Origin: Camarhynchus parvulus
Taxonomy: Eukaryota; Chordata; Aves; Passeriformes; Thraupidae
Direction of reading: 5' to 3'
DNA: 64,000 nt
Assembly: GCF_901933205.1 (NCBI RefSeq)
Contig: NC_044590.1
Coordinates: forward strand, 8,881,501-8,945,500
The notes beneath the pieces were generated by a model, which saw only the letters and a list, made by a program, of their open reading frames with translations, ran no database searches and had not been told where the DNA came from. This document shows, one piece after another, positions 54,080 to 64,000 of the stretch. The position numbers were made by a program, and so were the translations under genes. Numbering within the stretch: the first letter of the stretch is position 1; every line of letters begins with the position of its first letter.

Positions 54080-56294
54080 ACTGGTTCAATTGCCTTTTTA
54101 CTGATTTGCATGATTTACCTGCATGCTGGCATAGAGCACCACAGCTCCCTCAGTGTCCTCAGGCCACATATTCAAAGTCCAGGAGGGACAGGGATAATGC
54201 CCAAATGCGACCTTAAGTGTTACTGATCCATACCAGGAATCCCTGCATCGCTGCTGTGCTTTTCAGCTCAGCAGGAGCTGCTTCCCAGCAGCCAAATACC
54301 CAGCACCAGATGTTTTGGTTTTTTATTGGAGGCCCAAATGGGGTTATTTAAGAAGGAAAAGGGAAAAAGAGAGAAAAAACTTCAGTGTGAAACCCAGCTC
54401 CTCCCTAGCTGGCGTGGCCCTGCCAAGCTCTGTTGTTTTATACAATTAGACACACTGCTGGCATCAGCAGCAAACTGCTGATTTAGATGCCATAAAAAGC
54501 AGCCAGCTTTCCTGGAGCTGGACATGAGCATTTTGCAGAGTGGGCGTTAAAGGCTTTATTTAGATCTCCGTGGCATCCAAAGGCCCATGGTGTACCTGGA
54601 AACCTTCTGGTTTGGCAGTCCTGAGCTGGGCTTTGAAACAAGCCAGCAGCCAGACTACAGTGGCGGTCCCCACCCTGACCTGGGGGCAGGGGAGCAGGGG
54701 AAGCACAGCCCCCCATGGCCTGCAGCCCCCCAGCATGCACACATGGGCAGCCCCTGGGTTACCTCTGTGTTCTCTGTGAGCTGGAATGTTTCAGATGCAG
54801 CACTGCCCTGCCTGCAGTCCATCCTCAGCCTTGTTGTGCGCACCCCGTGCCTCTCTGTGGCTCCAGGTGCTGAATTTGGGGCTGCAGAGGACTTACAGCC
54901 TCGTACCACCCAGCAGGGAGATGCTCAGCCATGCCTGGAGTCTTGGCCTCCCCCCTCTGCAGCTTGTACCTGTCCCTGGCTCCCATGGGAGCACGAGAGC
55001 TTGGGTTCCCATCATCCTGACCCAGGGCTTCCCAGGGAACAGCACCTCCCTGAACTCCACCAGGAGATGGGGTTCCTTCTTTCCCAAAACAGGAACCTCA
55101 CTGAGGGTAAAAAGCTGTAGCAGACACATGTCTGCATCTGGAGCTGCTGTGGGAAAACTGGGAGAATATTACAGGACATGCCAACTGCCAAGGGCTGGTG
55201 GAGGAAAAGACTGGAGGACAGAAGAAGGGTGATGACATGGAGATCCACAAGGGATCCAAAATTAAATTCCTTCAGCAGGTGGCAAAGTCCGAATGTGCTC
55301 ATTAGGTGTTGGGAGCAGTGGTACAGGACTCTACTGCTCCCATTTCTGGAAAATGCTCAAATATCTTACACAGCTCTGGGGGCGCTGGGGGCTTCCCCTG
55401 TGCTGCTGCTGCTGCTGGGCCACCCCATCAGCCCACTCTTACCATGCCCTGCACTCACCTCCCCAGCAAATCCACCCCAGCCCTAATGCACCCGAGGGTG
55501 AGACGCAAGAAAATACTTTAACCAACTCAAACAGAGGATCCCCTACATTTCCCCCAACAGCATTTCCTCCCCCATCTACTCAGTGAGGAGCTGGAGGGCT
55601 GTGAAAGGATGGGCTGAGGCCTTTTAGTTGCTGCCTGCATCAGGAATGTCCAGAGCCCTCAGCTCCTCAGCCTGCTCTCCTCCCTCAGAGGCCAGGGCAT
55701 AATTCACATTTTATGAATGGAAAGCATCCTGGGTTATATTTAGCACCAAAGGGCAAGAGGAGCACTGCTTCTTGACTTCAGGGGCTTGGAACAAGCCTGC
55801 CTTGTTATGTTTACAGCACTTTGCTGGATGGAGAGGCCAAGAAAGCACTGAGTGGCTCATTCTTGCAGCCTGATGGATTGAGCAAACAGCCGCAGTAATT
55901 CAAGCCACATGGGGAAAGGAGAGAGGTGGCAGCGGCGGGCTGGGGGAGCCTCCCGGGGCTCCTGCCTTCCCCACCGGCCTCAGGCTGCCTTTAATCTGCT
56001 TTTCACAGCGGGTCCCACGCTGGGAACGAGGAGCTGGGAGCTCCTGCCGGGGACACTCGCCTGCCATGGGAACAGATGCTCCGCATCGCGCCGGGAGCCG
56101 GGAGCGTGGCAGAGCTGTTTATTTGCATAATCGCTGATTAACACAAATGTCTCGGACAGGAGCCAGGCAGGCAGTTGCGTGTTCTCGCTCGGGAATGTCT
56201 CTGCCGGATCCCACAATAACCCAGCGTGTGGCCGGGGAGGGAGCACGGCCCTGGCTCTGTGCTGCCCGTCTGACAGCGCTGCTCGGAGCTCTGC
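54080..56294. other. Intergenic stretch, no gene seen
   Basis: Unique sequence, becoming GC-rich at about 55920-56290. No protein-coding exon was recognised. Confidence 0.45.
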
Positions 56295-56690
56295 CTGCAG
56301 CTTCTGCCGGTCCCCAGGCAGCAGAAACACGGCTGGGTACAAAATCGGCATGAAAAAACCTTTACATGGCTTCAAGAGCTAGGTTTAGGAAAAGTATCAA
56401 CAGCTTTAGGGATGCACGGGATAATTCATGCATAGGATGTGGTGTGGCATGAGCATCTCCAGGTGAGGGTCAGGCTTGAAGGCGATGGGGATCTGCAGCT
56501 TCTGCCTGTCCCCAGGCAGCAGAAACACAGCTGGGTATAAAATCGGGCATGAAAACACCTTTACATGGCTACAAGAGTGGGATTTAGGAAAAGCATCGAC
56601 AGCTTTAGGGATGCAGGGGATAATTCGTGTGTAGGATGTGGTGTGGCATGAGCATCTCCAGTGATGGTGAGGCTCGAAGGCGATGGGGAT
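56295..56690. repeat. Tandem duplication, 198-bp unit
   Basis: Copy 1 (56295-56492) and copy 2 (56493-56690) both run from CTGCAGCTTCTGCC to GGCGATGGGGAT with scattered substitutions, including CpG changes. Confidence 0.92.
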
Positions 56691-59018
56691 GCCCTGCTCC
56701 CACTATCCAGGGTGCCAGCAGCCCCACCACATCAAGCAGCCACGTCAGGCCCCAGAGGAGAGCATTACCGTTAAAAACATCAAGAAGAAAATGAAATCCT
56801 GGCATTCCCGCCATGGCACAACATCCCAGAGGAGCACTCGGCCCGTGTTGCGTGCACCTCCCTGCCCGGGCTGTGTCACTGAGCTGTTTGGAAGAAGCTG
56901 CTGCCATCTAGTGAAGCAGCCGAGCCCCAGCCCGGTGGTCACAGACTGCCCATGGTGCCCGGGGCTCGGGACAGCCCGGGACACACACTGGGCACCTCTG
57001 GCCACCGCCGGGGCACATCTTCTGTCCAAATCAGAGAGTCTGGCTGCTTTCTAAACAGCCCCTGCGCTGCATTTTGCCCCACATCACCCAGCAGCTTTCC
57101 CCGTGGGTTGGTTGGTTGTTTTTCAGAAAGAGGAGTGGGGACACCTCTGTGGGACATGCAGAAGGTGGGCACTGTCCCTTCCCTGCTCACTCAGCCCAGC
57201 TGGTGACACTGCTCCTGGCACTGGGCTGGATTGCCTGTAGGGCAATTTGTGACAACACCTGCAGGAAAACCAGAAAAACTCTGATTAAAGTGGGGGTTTT
57301 GCAACTCCTGAGTGCAAGGGGTGGGCAAAGGGGGAGCTGTAAAAAGTGGGGCTGTTCTGTACCAGAGGTGTTTGCCTCGGCAAGGACAGCCCCAGGGCAG
57401 GTCCCTCTGCTGTGCTGTGACTTGGTGACCTCCCTGACAGGAGTGTGGCAATTCTCCAGGTCCCTCTCCATCCCCTGTGGAGAAGCACAGAGTGTAGGCC
57501 AGCATCAGCAGGCAATGTGCACCAGGATGGGCAGCAGACTCTCACTGAGAGCAGCCTGCCTCCCCTGCTCTGAGCCCTTTGCCTGGGGCTGTCCCTGCCC
57601 CACAGCCCGGGCACAGCCTCCAGGAGGGCCAGGGCCCCACAGCCCTCACTGCTCAGTGTAAATATCTGCACCCCTGGCCCTCAGGAACAGGGGATGTGGG
57701 GATGCTGCTCTGCCCATCAGCCAGGGGAAAAGAGCAGGGAGAAACCTTTTCTTGAAAGCTGCCCCCAAGGTGTTGGTACCCAGGGCTGATGCAGTGCACA
57801 GAAGGGATTCAGCCAGCCACACTGAACCAAGGGAGCTGTCACTGCATCACAAGGCATGAAATCCCTCTCCTACCAAGCCTGGCCCCAGCACTATCCACAC
57901 ACCCCAGTGGGGTCCCTGAGCATCCCACCAAGGGCACTCCCAGCCCCAGCACACAGGGCCATAGATTTGCACAGTGCCCAGAAACCCCTGTGCTGATTTT
58001 ATCCTTTTTCTGACAGAGCTATAAATTACCCAGCTGGGCCTCAGGATGCAAAACTACGCTGGGGCCAAAATAAGCCAAGCTGGGTTGCTGAGGAATTACA
58101 ATTACCTGCTCAAGAGGCTTCAAGCACATTGGGAACTGCTCAGGCGTGTGGCCCCGCTGGCCAGGCTCTGAAATAAACCCAAACAGCAGCAGGGACAGAG
58201 TGAGGCACCCAGGGGTGCCTGTGGCACCAGCAGTGCCAGGAGGGGGTGTTATTAGCCCTGAGATGGGCACAGACTGCCACGCTTCTGTGCCCACAGCCCT
58301 GGGCACTCAGCCCTGCCCATGCAGCCAAAAAGGCTGTGGAAAATTAGGCTTCCTTTTTGTCAGTGGTTTCGGGTATTTTTCCTAAAAGCAAGCTGAAAAC
58401 AAGCTAATTCCTATCAAGCTCTGGACTCCCTGCAAGTCAGGGAAGGACCAAGCTCAGGGACCAGCAGTGTCCCAGGGGCCAGCAGTGTCCCAGGGGCCAG
58501 CAGTGTCCCCCAAGGCTGAAGCTGGGGTTGGATGGCCTGATTAGGGGTGGAGTTCAGTGCTGGCACAGCTCCCTGTGGTCAGCCCCACGCTGCAGCACTG
58601 CTGGGGGCTTTGGGGATCCAGTGAGGGAGGGAGGGCACTGACAATCTCCTTTCATCCTGCTCTCAAAAGAAACCCATGCATAGTTTTCTCAGGATTCACC
58701 AGGGGAGGAGAGTAGCTTTTTAAACAGCTTAAATAAACAACTGGGCTTGAAAACACGGCCCTGATTTCCCTGCACTGCTGCAGTAATTAGGGTGCAGAGC
58801 AGGCGGGCAGTAACAGATCAGCCCTGAGAAGGAAAGGGCTGGACACAGCTCCCTCCCCGTGAGGCCAGGGGGGATTTGGCATCGGTGGAGCTGCCAATGG
58901 AGCTGAGCAGCACCCCTGGGTGCTCATGCACAGCCCCAAGGCTGTGGGGCTTGGCAGGAGCCTGGCATGGCTTTGCCCAGAGCACTGTGAGGAGCAGGCA
59001 GGACTGTGCAGTGCCATG
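56691..59018. other. Intergenic stretch, no gene seen
   Basis: Unique sequence with one CTCF-like motif and a short triple repeat of the GGGGCCAGCAGTGTCCCA type at 58455-58510. No exon recognised. Confidence 0.45.
56897..56914 (-). promoter_or_regulatory. CTCF-like motif
   Basis: The minus strand reads TCACTAGATGGCAGCAGC, a very good match to the known CTCF core. Confidence 0.5.
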
Positions 59019-59400
59019 TGTGACCGTGTTCACAGGGGTCTCAGGCTGAGGGAAGAGATGAGGATCTCACTCCATGTTTCAGAAGGCTGATTTATTATTT
59101 TATTATGTATTACATTAAAACTATACTAAAAGAATAGAAGAAAGGATTTCATTAGAAGGCTAGCTAAGAATAGAATAGCAAGGAATGATAACAAAGGCTC
59201 TGTCTCGGACTCTCTGTCTGAGCCAGCTGGACTGTGACTGGCCATTAATTAGAAACATCCAACATGGGCTAATCACAGATCCACCTGTTGCATTCCACAG
59301 CAGCAGATAATCATTGTTTACATTTTGTTCCTGAGGCCTCTCAGCTTCTCAGGAGGAAAAATCCTAAGGAAAGGATTTTTCATAAAAGATGTCTGTGACA
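59019..59400 (-). mobile_element. Solo LTR, 382 bp, with perfect 6-bp target duplication
   Basis: On the plus strand it begins TGTGACCGTG and ends CTGTGACA, with GCCATG on both sides (59013-59018 and 59401-59406). It is the same family as 30798-31178 in opposite orientation; shared blocks include GGATCTGTGATT, TCTAATTAATGGCCA and TTTTAGTATAGTTTTAATGT on the minus strand. No coding interior remains. Confidence 0.93.
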
Positions 59401-59406
59401 GCCATG

Positions 59407-60499
59407 CACGGAGCACACTGGCACCCAGCTGCATGGTGGTGCTGCCTGCAAGAGCCCCCATGCCCCACATCCTGCTAAATGAAGCCTCCTGCCCTGGCTG
59501 GTGTGGGCTGGGACAGCTTGGGGGTGAAGCCCCAGCTGTGCCACTGCTGCCTCTCGCCTCTGCAGCAGATTTGGCCAGAGGCAGAAGGAAAGGCGCTTCA
59601 TAAATGAACAGCAAGAGGAGGGTGGGTGCCAAGAGGCAGGGTGAGGTTTGCTCTTTGCTCTCTGCCTTGCGGGGCTCAGCAGGAGCGTGGCTCTGCGAGA
59701 GGAGCCTCCCCAGTGCAGCTGTGGCTCCCAAGGAAGATGGGCATGCCCCCAGGGTTTTTTCCCAAGCCCTGCCCAGTGTCACCAGCCCCACTGGGCTGTT
59801 TTTGTGGGTGTGCATGGTCACTGTCCCCTCACACCCGCTGAGCACTGACACGTGTGTGTGCCCACGGGGTGTGGCCGTGCTGGGGGGTTTGAAGGGCTCT
59901 TTGTTCCCCGTGTAATTATACCTGAGCAGCGGAATAGGAACGTGCTGAAAACCCCTCGCTGGACCTTTCTGACGGAGCCGGGGCCTTCGGCTGCACAGTG
60001 GCTCCATTGTTCCCCTCCGTGTGCCTCGAGCAGCCAGACCACCTCCTGCACCCCCCCCGCTTCCCCAAAATAACCACCCTGGGAGTAAAAACCAGGTCTT
60101 TTCCCTCCAACACTGGGCAAAATGCCCCAAGGCACCACCTTACCCAGGGCTGGCAGGGTGACGCTGTGGCAGCAGGGGCAGGGCCAGCAGGTCAGGCGGT
60201 GCCTTTGGCACTGGGGACACCCCCGGCACCCCGGATCTTCACAGAGCCACGGGGATATCATGAGGACATCCATGGGACTCGTATCCATCCCTGTCCATGG
60301 CAAACCCCACGGGTGGAATGGGGCAGGAGGGAAGGCAGAGGGAGGGAAAAAAAGGGGGGAAGAAGAGGGGAAAGGGGAAAAAAGAAAAGGAAAAAAAGAC
60401 AAACTCCTGCATCCAGCAGGATTCACCACCATTACTGAGATCGCAGAATTCCCACCCGCAGCGGGGCAGGTCGGGCAGCCTGTAAACAGAAGAGACGGC
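59407..60499. other. Intergenic stretch, no gene seen
   Basis: Unique GC-rich sequence with a purine-rich run near 60330-60400. No exon recognised. Confidence 0.45.
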
Positions 60500-60660
60500 C
60501 CCTAAAAGATCCCTTTGGCGGTGGGAGGCAGCGGGAAGGTCCCTAAAGGTGCCCTTGGCTTTGGGAGGCAGCGGGAAGGTCCCTAAAGGTGCCCTCGGCG
60601 GTGAGAGGCAGCGGGAAGGTCCCTAAACGTGCCCTCGGCGGTGAGAGGCAGCGGGAGCGG
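60500..60660. repeat. 40-bp tandem repeat, four copies
   Basis: Units start with CCCTAAA at 60500, 60541, 60581 and 60621 and end GGCAGCGGGAAGGT in the first three. CpG-rich. Confidence 0.93.
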
Positions 60661-60700
60661 GGCAGGGCCGGGGGCAGCGGGGCCCTGCAGTACCGGGCGT

Positions 60701-60719
60701 GCCCAGGAGGGGGCAGCAG
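60701..60719 (+). promoter_or_regulatory. CTCF-like motif
   Basis: GCCCAGGAGGGGGCAGCAG fits the CTCF core except for one base. It points opposite to the motif at 56897. Confidence 0.4.
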
Positions 60720-60735
60720 ACACGCGGGAAGCGGG

Positions 60736-60850
60736 ACGGGATAACGGGGGAAAGGGATAACGGGGGAGGGAACCGGGATAACGGGGTGAGCCGGGATAAC
60801 GGGGGAGAGCCACGATAACAGGGGAGAGCCAGGCTGATGGGGGAGATAAC
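60736..60850. repeat. GGGATAACGGGG short tandem repeat
   Basis: Imperfect GGGATAACGGGG and related units separated by GAGCC spacers. Confidence 0.8.
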
Positions 60851-60860
60851 AGGGGGGAGA

Positions 60861-63235
60861 TGTCGCGGTGTTCTGCCAGGAAATTCCAGTTGTCCCAATC
60901 CTGGAAGTGTTCAGAACCGTGTTGGATGGGATCCCTGAGCAACCCGGTCTAGTGGACATTGTTCTTCCCCCAGCAGGGGCGGTGGAGGATCAGATTTTGA
61001 GGTCCCTTTCAAAGCAAGTCATGCTCCGATTCTATCAAACACAGCCCTTCAAGAGCCCCTTTGGCACAGGGGACAGGCTTGGACCCCCCAGAGGGACCAG
61101 AACTTTGGGCATCACCACCTGCACCGGCACTGGCACCAAGCAAGGTGGGACAGAGGACAGGAGAGGAGGAACTGACAGGTTTTAGCCCCAAGTATCAGAA
61201 CATCCCTACAGCAAAGGGTCACCTGCTGTGATACCAGAGGAAGGAAAGTTCTCACCTGGCAGAGCCCCACACCCTGCTCTGTCACCTCCCACGCAGTCCC
61301 AGCCTATCCAGCTAGCTGGGAGCCCAGGGATGCCCCAGTGCAGCCCCAGTGGGCAGAGCAGGGCTGTACCCAGGACTCCACACCCTGGGCTCACCCTGAC
61401 CCTGCCTGCAGCCACAGGGAGCCCAGCTGAGCACCTGGCTCGGTACCCAGGGGGCTCATGGGATGCTCATGGCAAACACCACATCTCCAGGGCGCAGGAA
61501 TGGTGCCCTCACACACTCTGCAGGTTCCAGGTGTTGGAGACAGACACCACAATCACCAGCACATCACTGCTGTGAGCCATTTTGGCACCTTTGGCACACA
61601 GCCCAGTGCCTCAGCTCACACTGCAAAACAAGAGACCCGAACACCCACAAACATCACCTCAAAACCCCCTGGAAGCCATAAAGCAAAGGGGGTCAGCAAG
61701 GTTACACCTCATTTTCCAGCTCCTCCATGTCCCTCATGCAGGGAGCATTTGGGAATGACAGACCTCCCCTGGCTGATGACATCAGTACCTGGGAGGGTTC
61801 CAGCTATTTTTAAGCCAGATAAAGAAGATCCTCAGCCTTTTGGTTTTAAAACCAGAGCAGCACTAAGAAGAAAACCAAAAAGTGCCATCTGTGAGGTCAG
61901 AGATGAAGGAATTCTCAGTGTTGGTATTTCCCAGCACACAACCAGGTACAGGCAGGATGGCTAGAAGGGCAGAAAGGCAGATGGAGGGAATGGTGACAAA
62001 GCCATCTCAGGAACTGGGGCTCTGCAAGGACAGGCAGCCAGCCAGCCTTGTGCTCTGGGGATTCGCAGGCTACCCGTCCAGATTGCTTTGCAAAAACAAG
62101 GCACTTCTACGCTGAGTGAGGGCAGTTTTGGAAAGTACACAGCATTCTTGCAACCAAGAGACGAAGCCCAGGAGAGAAAGAAAGGGAAAAGCAAAATAAA
62201 AAAACAAAAAGTGACAAACATAGGTTGTTCCAAGCAGCACTTCCAAGAAGCTGTCAGAGCCAGGAGAACACGGAGCTGGCGGGGTGCATCAGCCATGTGC
62301 TGACAAACAGCAGCTCCCATGGGCACAGCAGGGCCCTGGGAGCACAGGGCTCTGCTTTTCCTGGCACTGCAGAGACTCTCAGAGGACCTGTGAGAGCACA
62401 CCTGGCACAGAGCAGGCAGCAAGGAGCAGAGGAGCACGCGCTGCCCCCTCACCCTGAGGCAGCCTGTGTGCTGGTCCCAGTTTGTGCCCTCTGTCCGGCT
62501 AATCCAAAGCACCTGGGCGGGAACTCCCACCAGGGAGAAGGGAATTAGATTTTCTCGAGGATGATAATCCATTTAAATACAGCACTTGTGAGCAGCCCCT
62601 GCTCTCCCACCTGCCAGGGAGAGAGGTGGGTCCTGTCCACCGAGAGCACCAAGCTGGCAGAGCAGGGGGGCTTGGACAAACAGCAGCTTCCTGCACAGCC
62701 TGCCTGAAAGTGCAGCTGTTTAGTCCCAAACAGCAAGAACTCACTGTGGACTTGCTCCCAGAGCAGCTGATCAGCTCTGCACCCATTGGAAGGCCTGCAT
62801 TGGTTAAACAGGGCTGGCTTGAAACTTGATTAAGCAAAACACCCAGTGCACTGTTTTTATTTCAGAAGACAAGCACGGGGGATGTGCTTTCTCCCTCCCT
62901 CTGCCCCTCCTGCTCACAAGGGGACAGCATTCTCAAAGCGCCATCACAAAACTGATCACGAGCAGGACACTCCCCCCATGGCACTGTGCTGTGTCTGCTT
63001 TACCTGTCTGGAGGAGCTGAGCAGCTCCAGAGGCCCAGGGCTGCTGGTGCTCTGGGAATCCTGCATGGGTGAGGCACTGCAGGCAGCTCAGGAGCTGCTG
63101 ACAAAGCCCCTTTGAGCTGCAGGCCAGGTCCCAGCCTGCCTCCCCCTTCAGTAACCAAGCAGTTACACAAACATTAGCTCCCAGTTATCCAGCTCCCAAA
63201 AGTAATTTCAGATCAGAAACGGTCCAAAAAGCCAG
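60861..63235. other. Intergenic stretch, no gene seen
   Basis: Unique sequence. No SDC4 coding exon (for example its conserved C-terminal NEFYA exon) is present on the minus strand. Confidence 0.45.
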
Positions 63236-64000
63236 TTTTAGAAAGTACCATTTATTTGAGGAAAAAAAAAACAAACAAAAAAAAAACCAAAAAAAACCCA
63301 ACAAAACCAGTAACAGTGGAAAATCCCCAGGAGCAATTACACAAGAGAATCTGAATATCCCAAGAAGCAGCCACAGCTCCTGCCTGCCTGGCAGTGCTGT
63401 CCACAGGCAGTACAGCCCTCCCTCTCCTTTCCAGCCTCCTGTGAACTCTGTGCAGCTTTGAGAGGCTCCCAGAGCCCCCAGTTTCCCAAACACACTGGAA
63501 CTGGGACTGAGTCACCCAGAGGAGGATCTCTCCTCTGCCCTGATGTCTCAACACACATTCCTGCCTCACCCCAAGCAGGGGACACATTTTTTTCTATCTC
63601 CTCTCTGGATTTGGCCTCAAGCCTACAGCTAACCCTCAGGAAGGAGACTTCAGGAGCCACGAAGATTTCCAACCAGCCTTTGCAACTGCCTGGTTTAGTG
63701 CTGCCTGCTCAGGTGCTCAGTCTGGGGACCCACACACAGATTTTTGTCTCACACCACGTCAGACTGGGAGATGCAGGAGGACCCAGCTTGCTCATGGTTC
63801 TGTTAACACCTTCCTGGCACCAGACACACATCAGCCTTTGCTCTGGACACTGGGGGCTGGTCCCACCCTCACTGGAGGTACAGGGCATGTAGAAAGATCC
63901 AGAGCAGGGGAGTTCAGAGCCTGCTCCTGTGAAAGCTCAGTGCTTCCCAGTGGGAGATGCAGAGCTCAGAGCCAGCCTTCCCTGAAGCAGGGCTTGGCAC
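63236..64000 (-). other. Possible SDC4 3' UTR (partial)
   Basis: AATAAA occurs on the minus strand at 63256-63251 beside an A-rich tract (63261-63310). In human, SDC4 lies here, convergent with RBPJL, and has a long 3' UTR. No coding sequence is visible, so this rests on synteny. Confidence 0.3.

Overview
This is vertebrate nuclear DNA, almost certainly from a bird and probably a songbird. The genes are split into exons with GT-AG borders, there are CpG islands, a CR1-type LINE fragment, and several LTRs whose sequence resembles those familiar from passerine genomes (family names not verified here). The gene order KCNS1(-), a WAP-domain gene(-), MATN4(-), RBPJL(+) matches the human 20q13.12 block, in which SDC4 comes next. 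Product names rest on matching translated exons to remembered vertebrate proteins; no search was run.

Layout. At 0.8-1.8 kb is the large first coding exon of KCNS1 on the minus strand; its second coding exon lies left of the window. A CpG island at 5.8-7.1 kb may be its promoter. From 7 to 18 kb no gene was seen, only a minisatellite at 16.3-16.8 kb. At 18.3-18.85 kb is a compact three-exon gene for a 76-residue secreted single-WAP protein, sitting where mammals carry the SLPI/PI3/WFDC cluster. A (CCAT)n block fills 21.0-21.5 kb. At 22.4-22.8 kb I model an unrecognised two-exon minus-strand gene for a very acidic 101-residue protein with its own poly(A) signal.

MATN4 occupies 24.0-32.1 kb on the minus strand. 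All 11 coding exons could be placed with consistent phases: signal peptide, vWFA1, four 41-residue EGF modules, vWFA2 and a C-terminal coiled coil, 628 residues in total. Its introns hold solo LTRs and a 34-bp minisatellite.

RBPJL occupies 34.4-54.1 kb on the plus strand, divergent from MATN4. I propose a complete 12-exon, 504-residue model. Exons 3-12 are secure. Exons 1 and 2 are inferred from splice signals, phase and similarity to the mammalian N terminus. A TATA box and a PTF1-type bipartite element sit just upstream of exon 1, as expected for a pancreatic acinar gene that mammalian PTF1 regulates.

From 54 to 63 kb there is mostly unannotated sequence with a 198-bp tandem duplication, a solo LTR with a perfect 6-bp target duplication, GC-rich tandem repeats and CTCF-like motifs. 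The last 0.75 kb may be the 3' UTR of SDC4 on the minus strand, judged only by synteny and a poly(A) signal.
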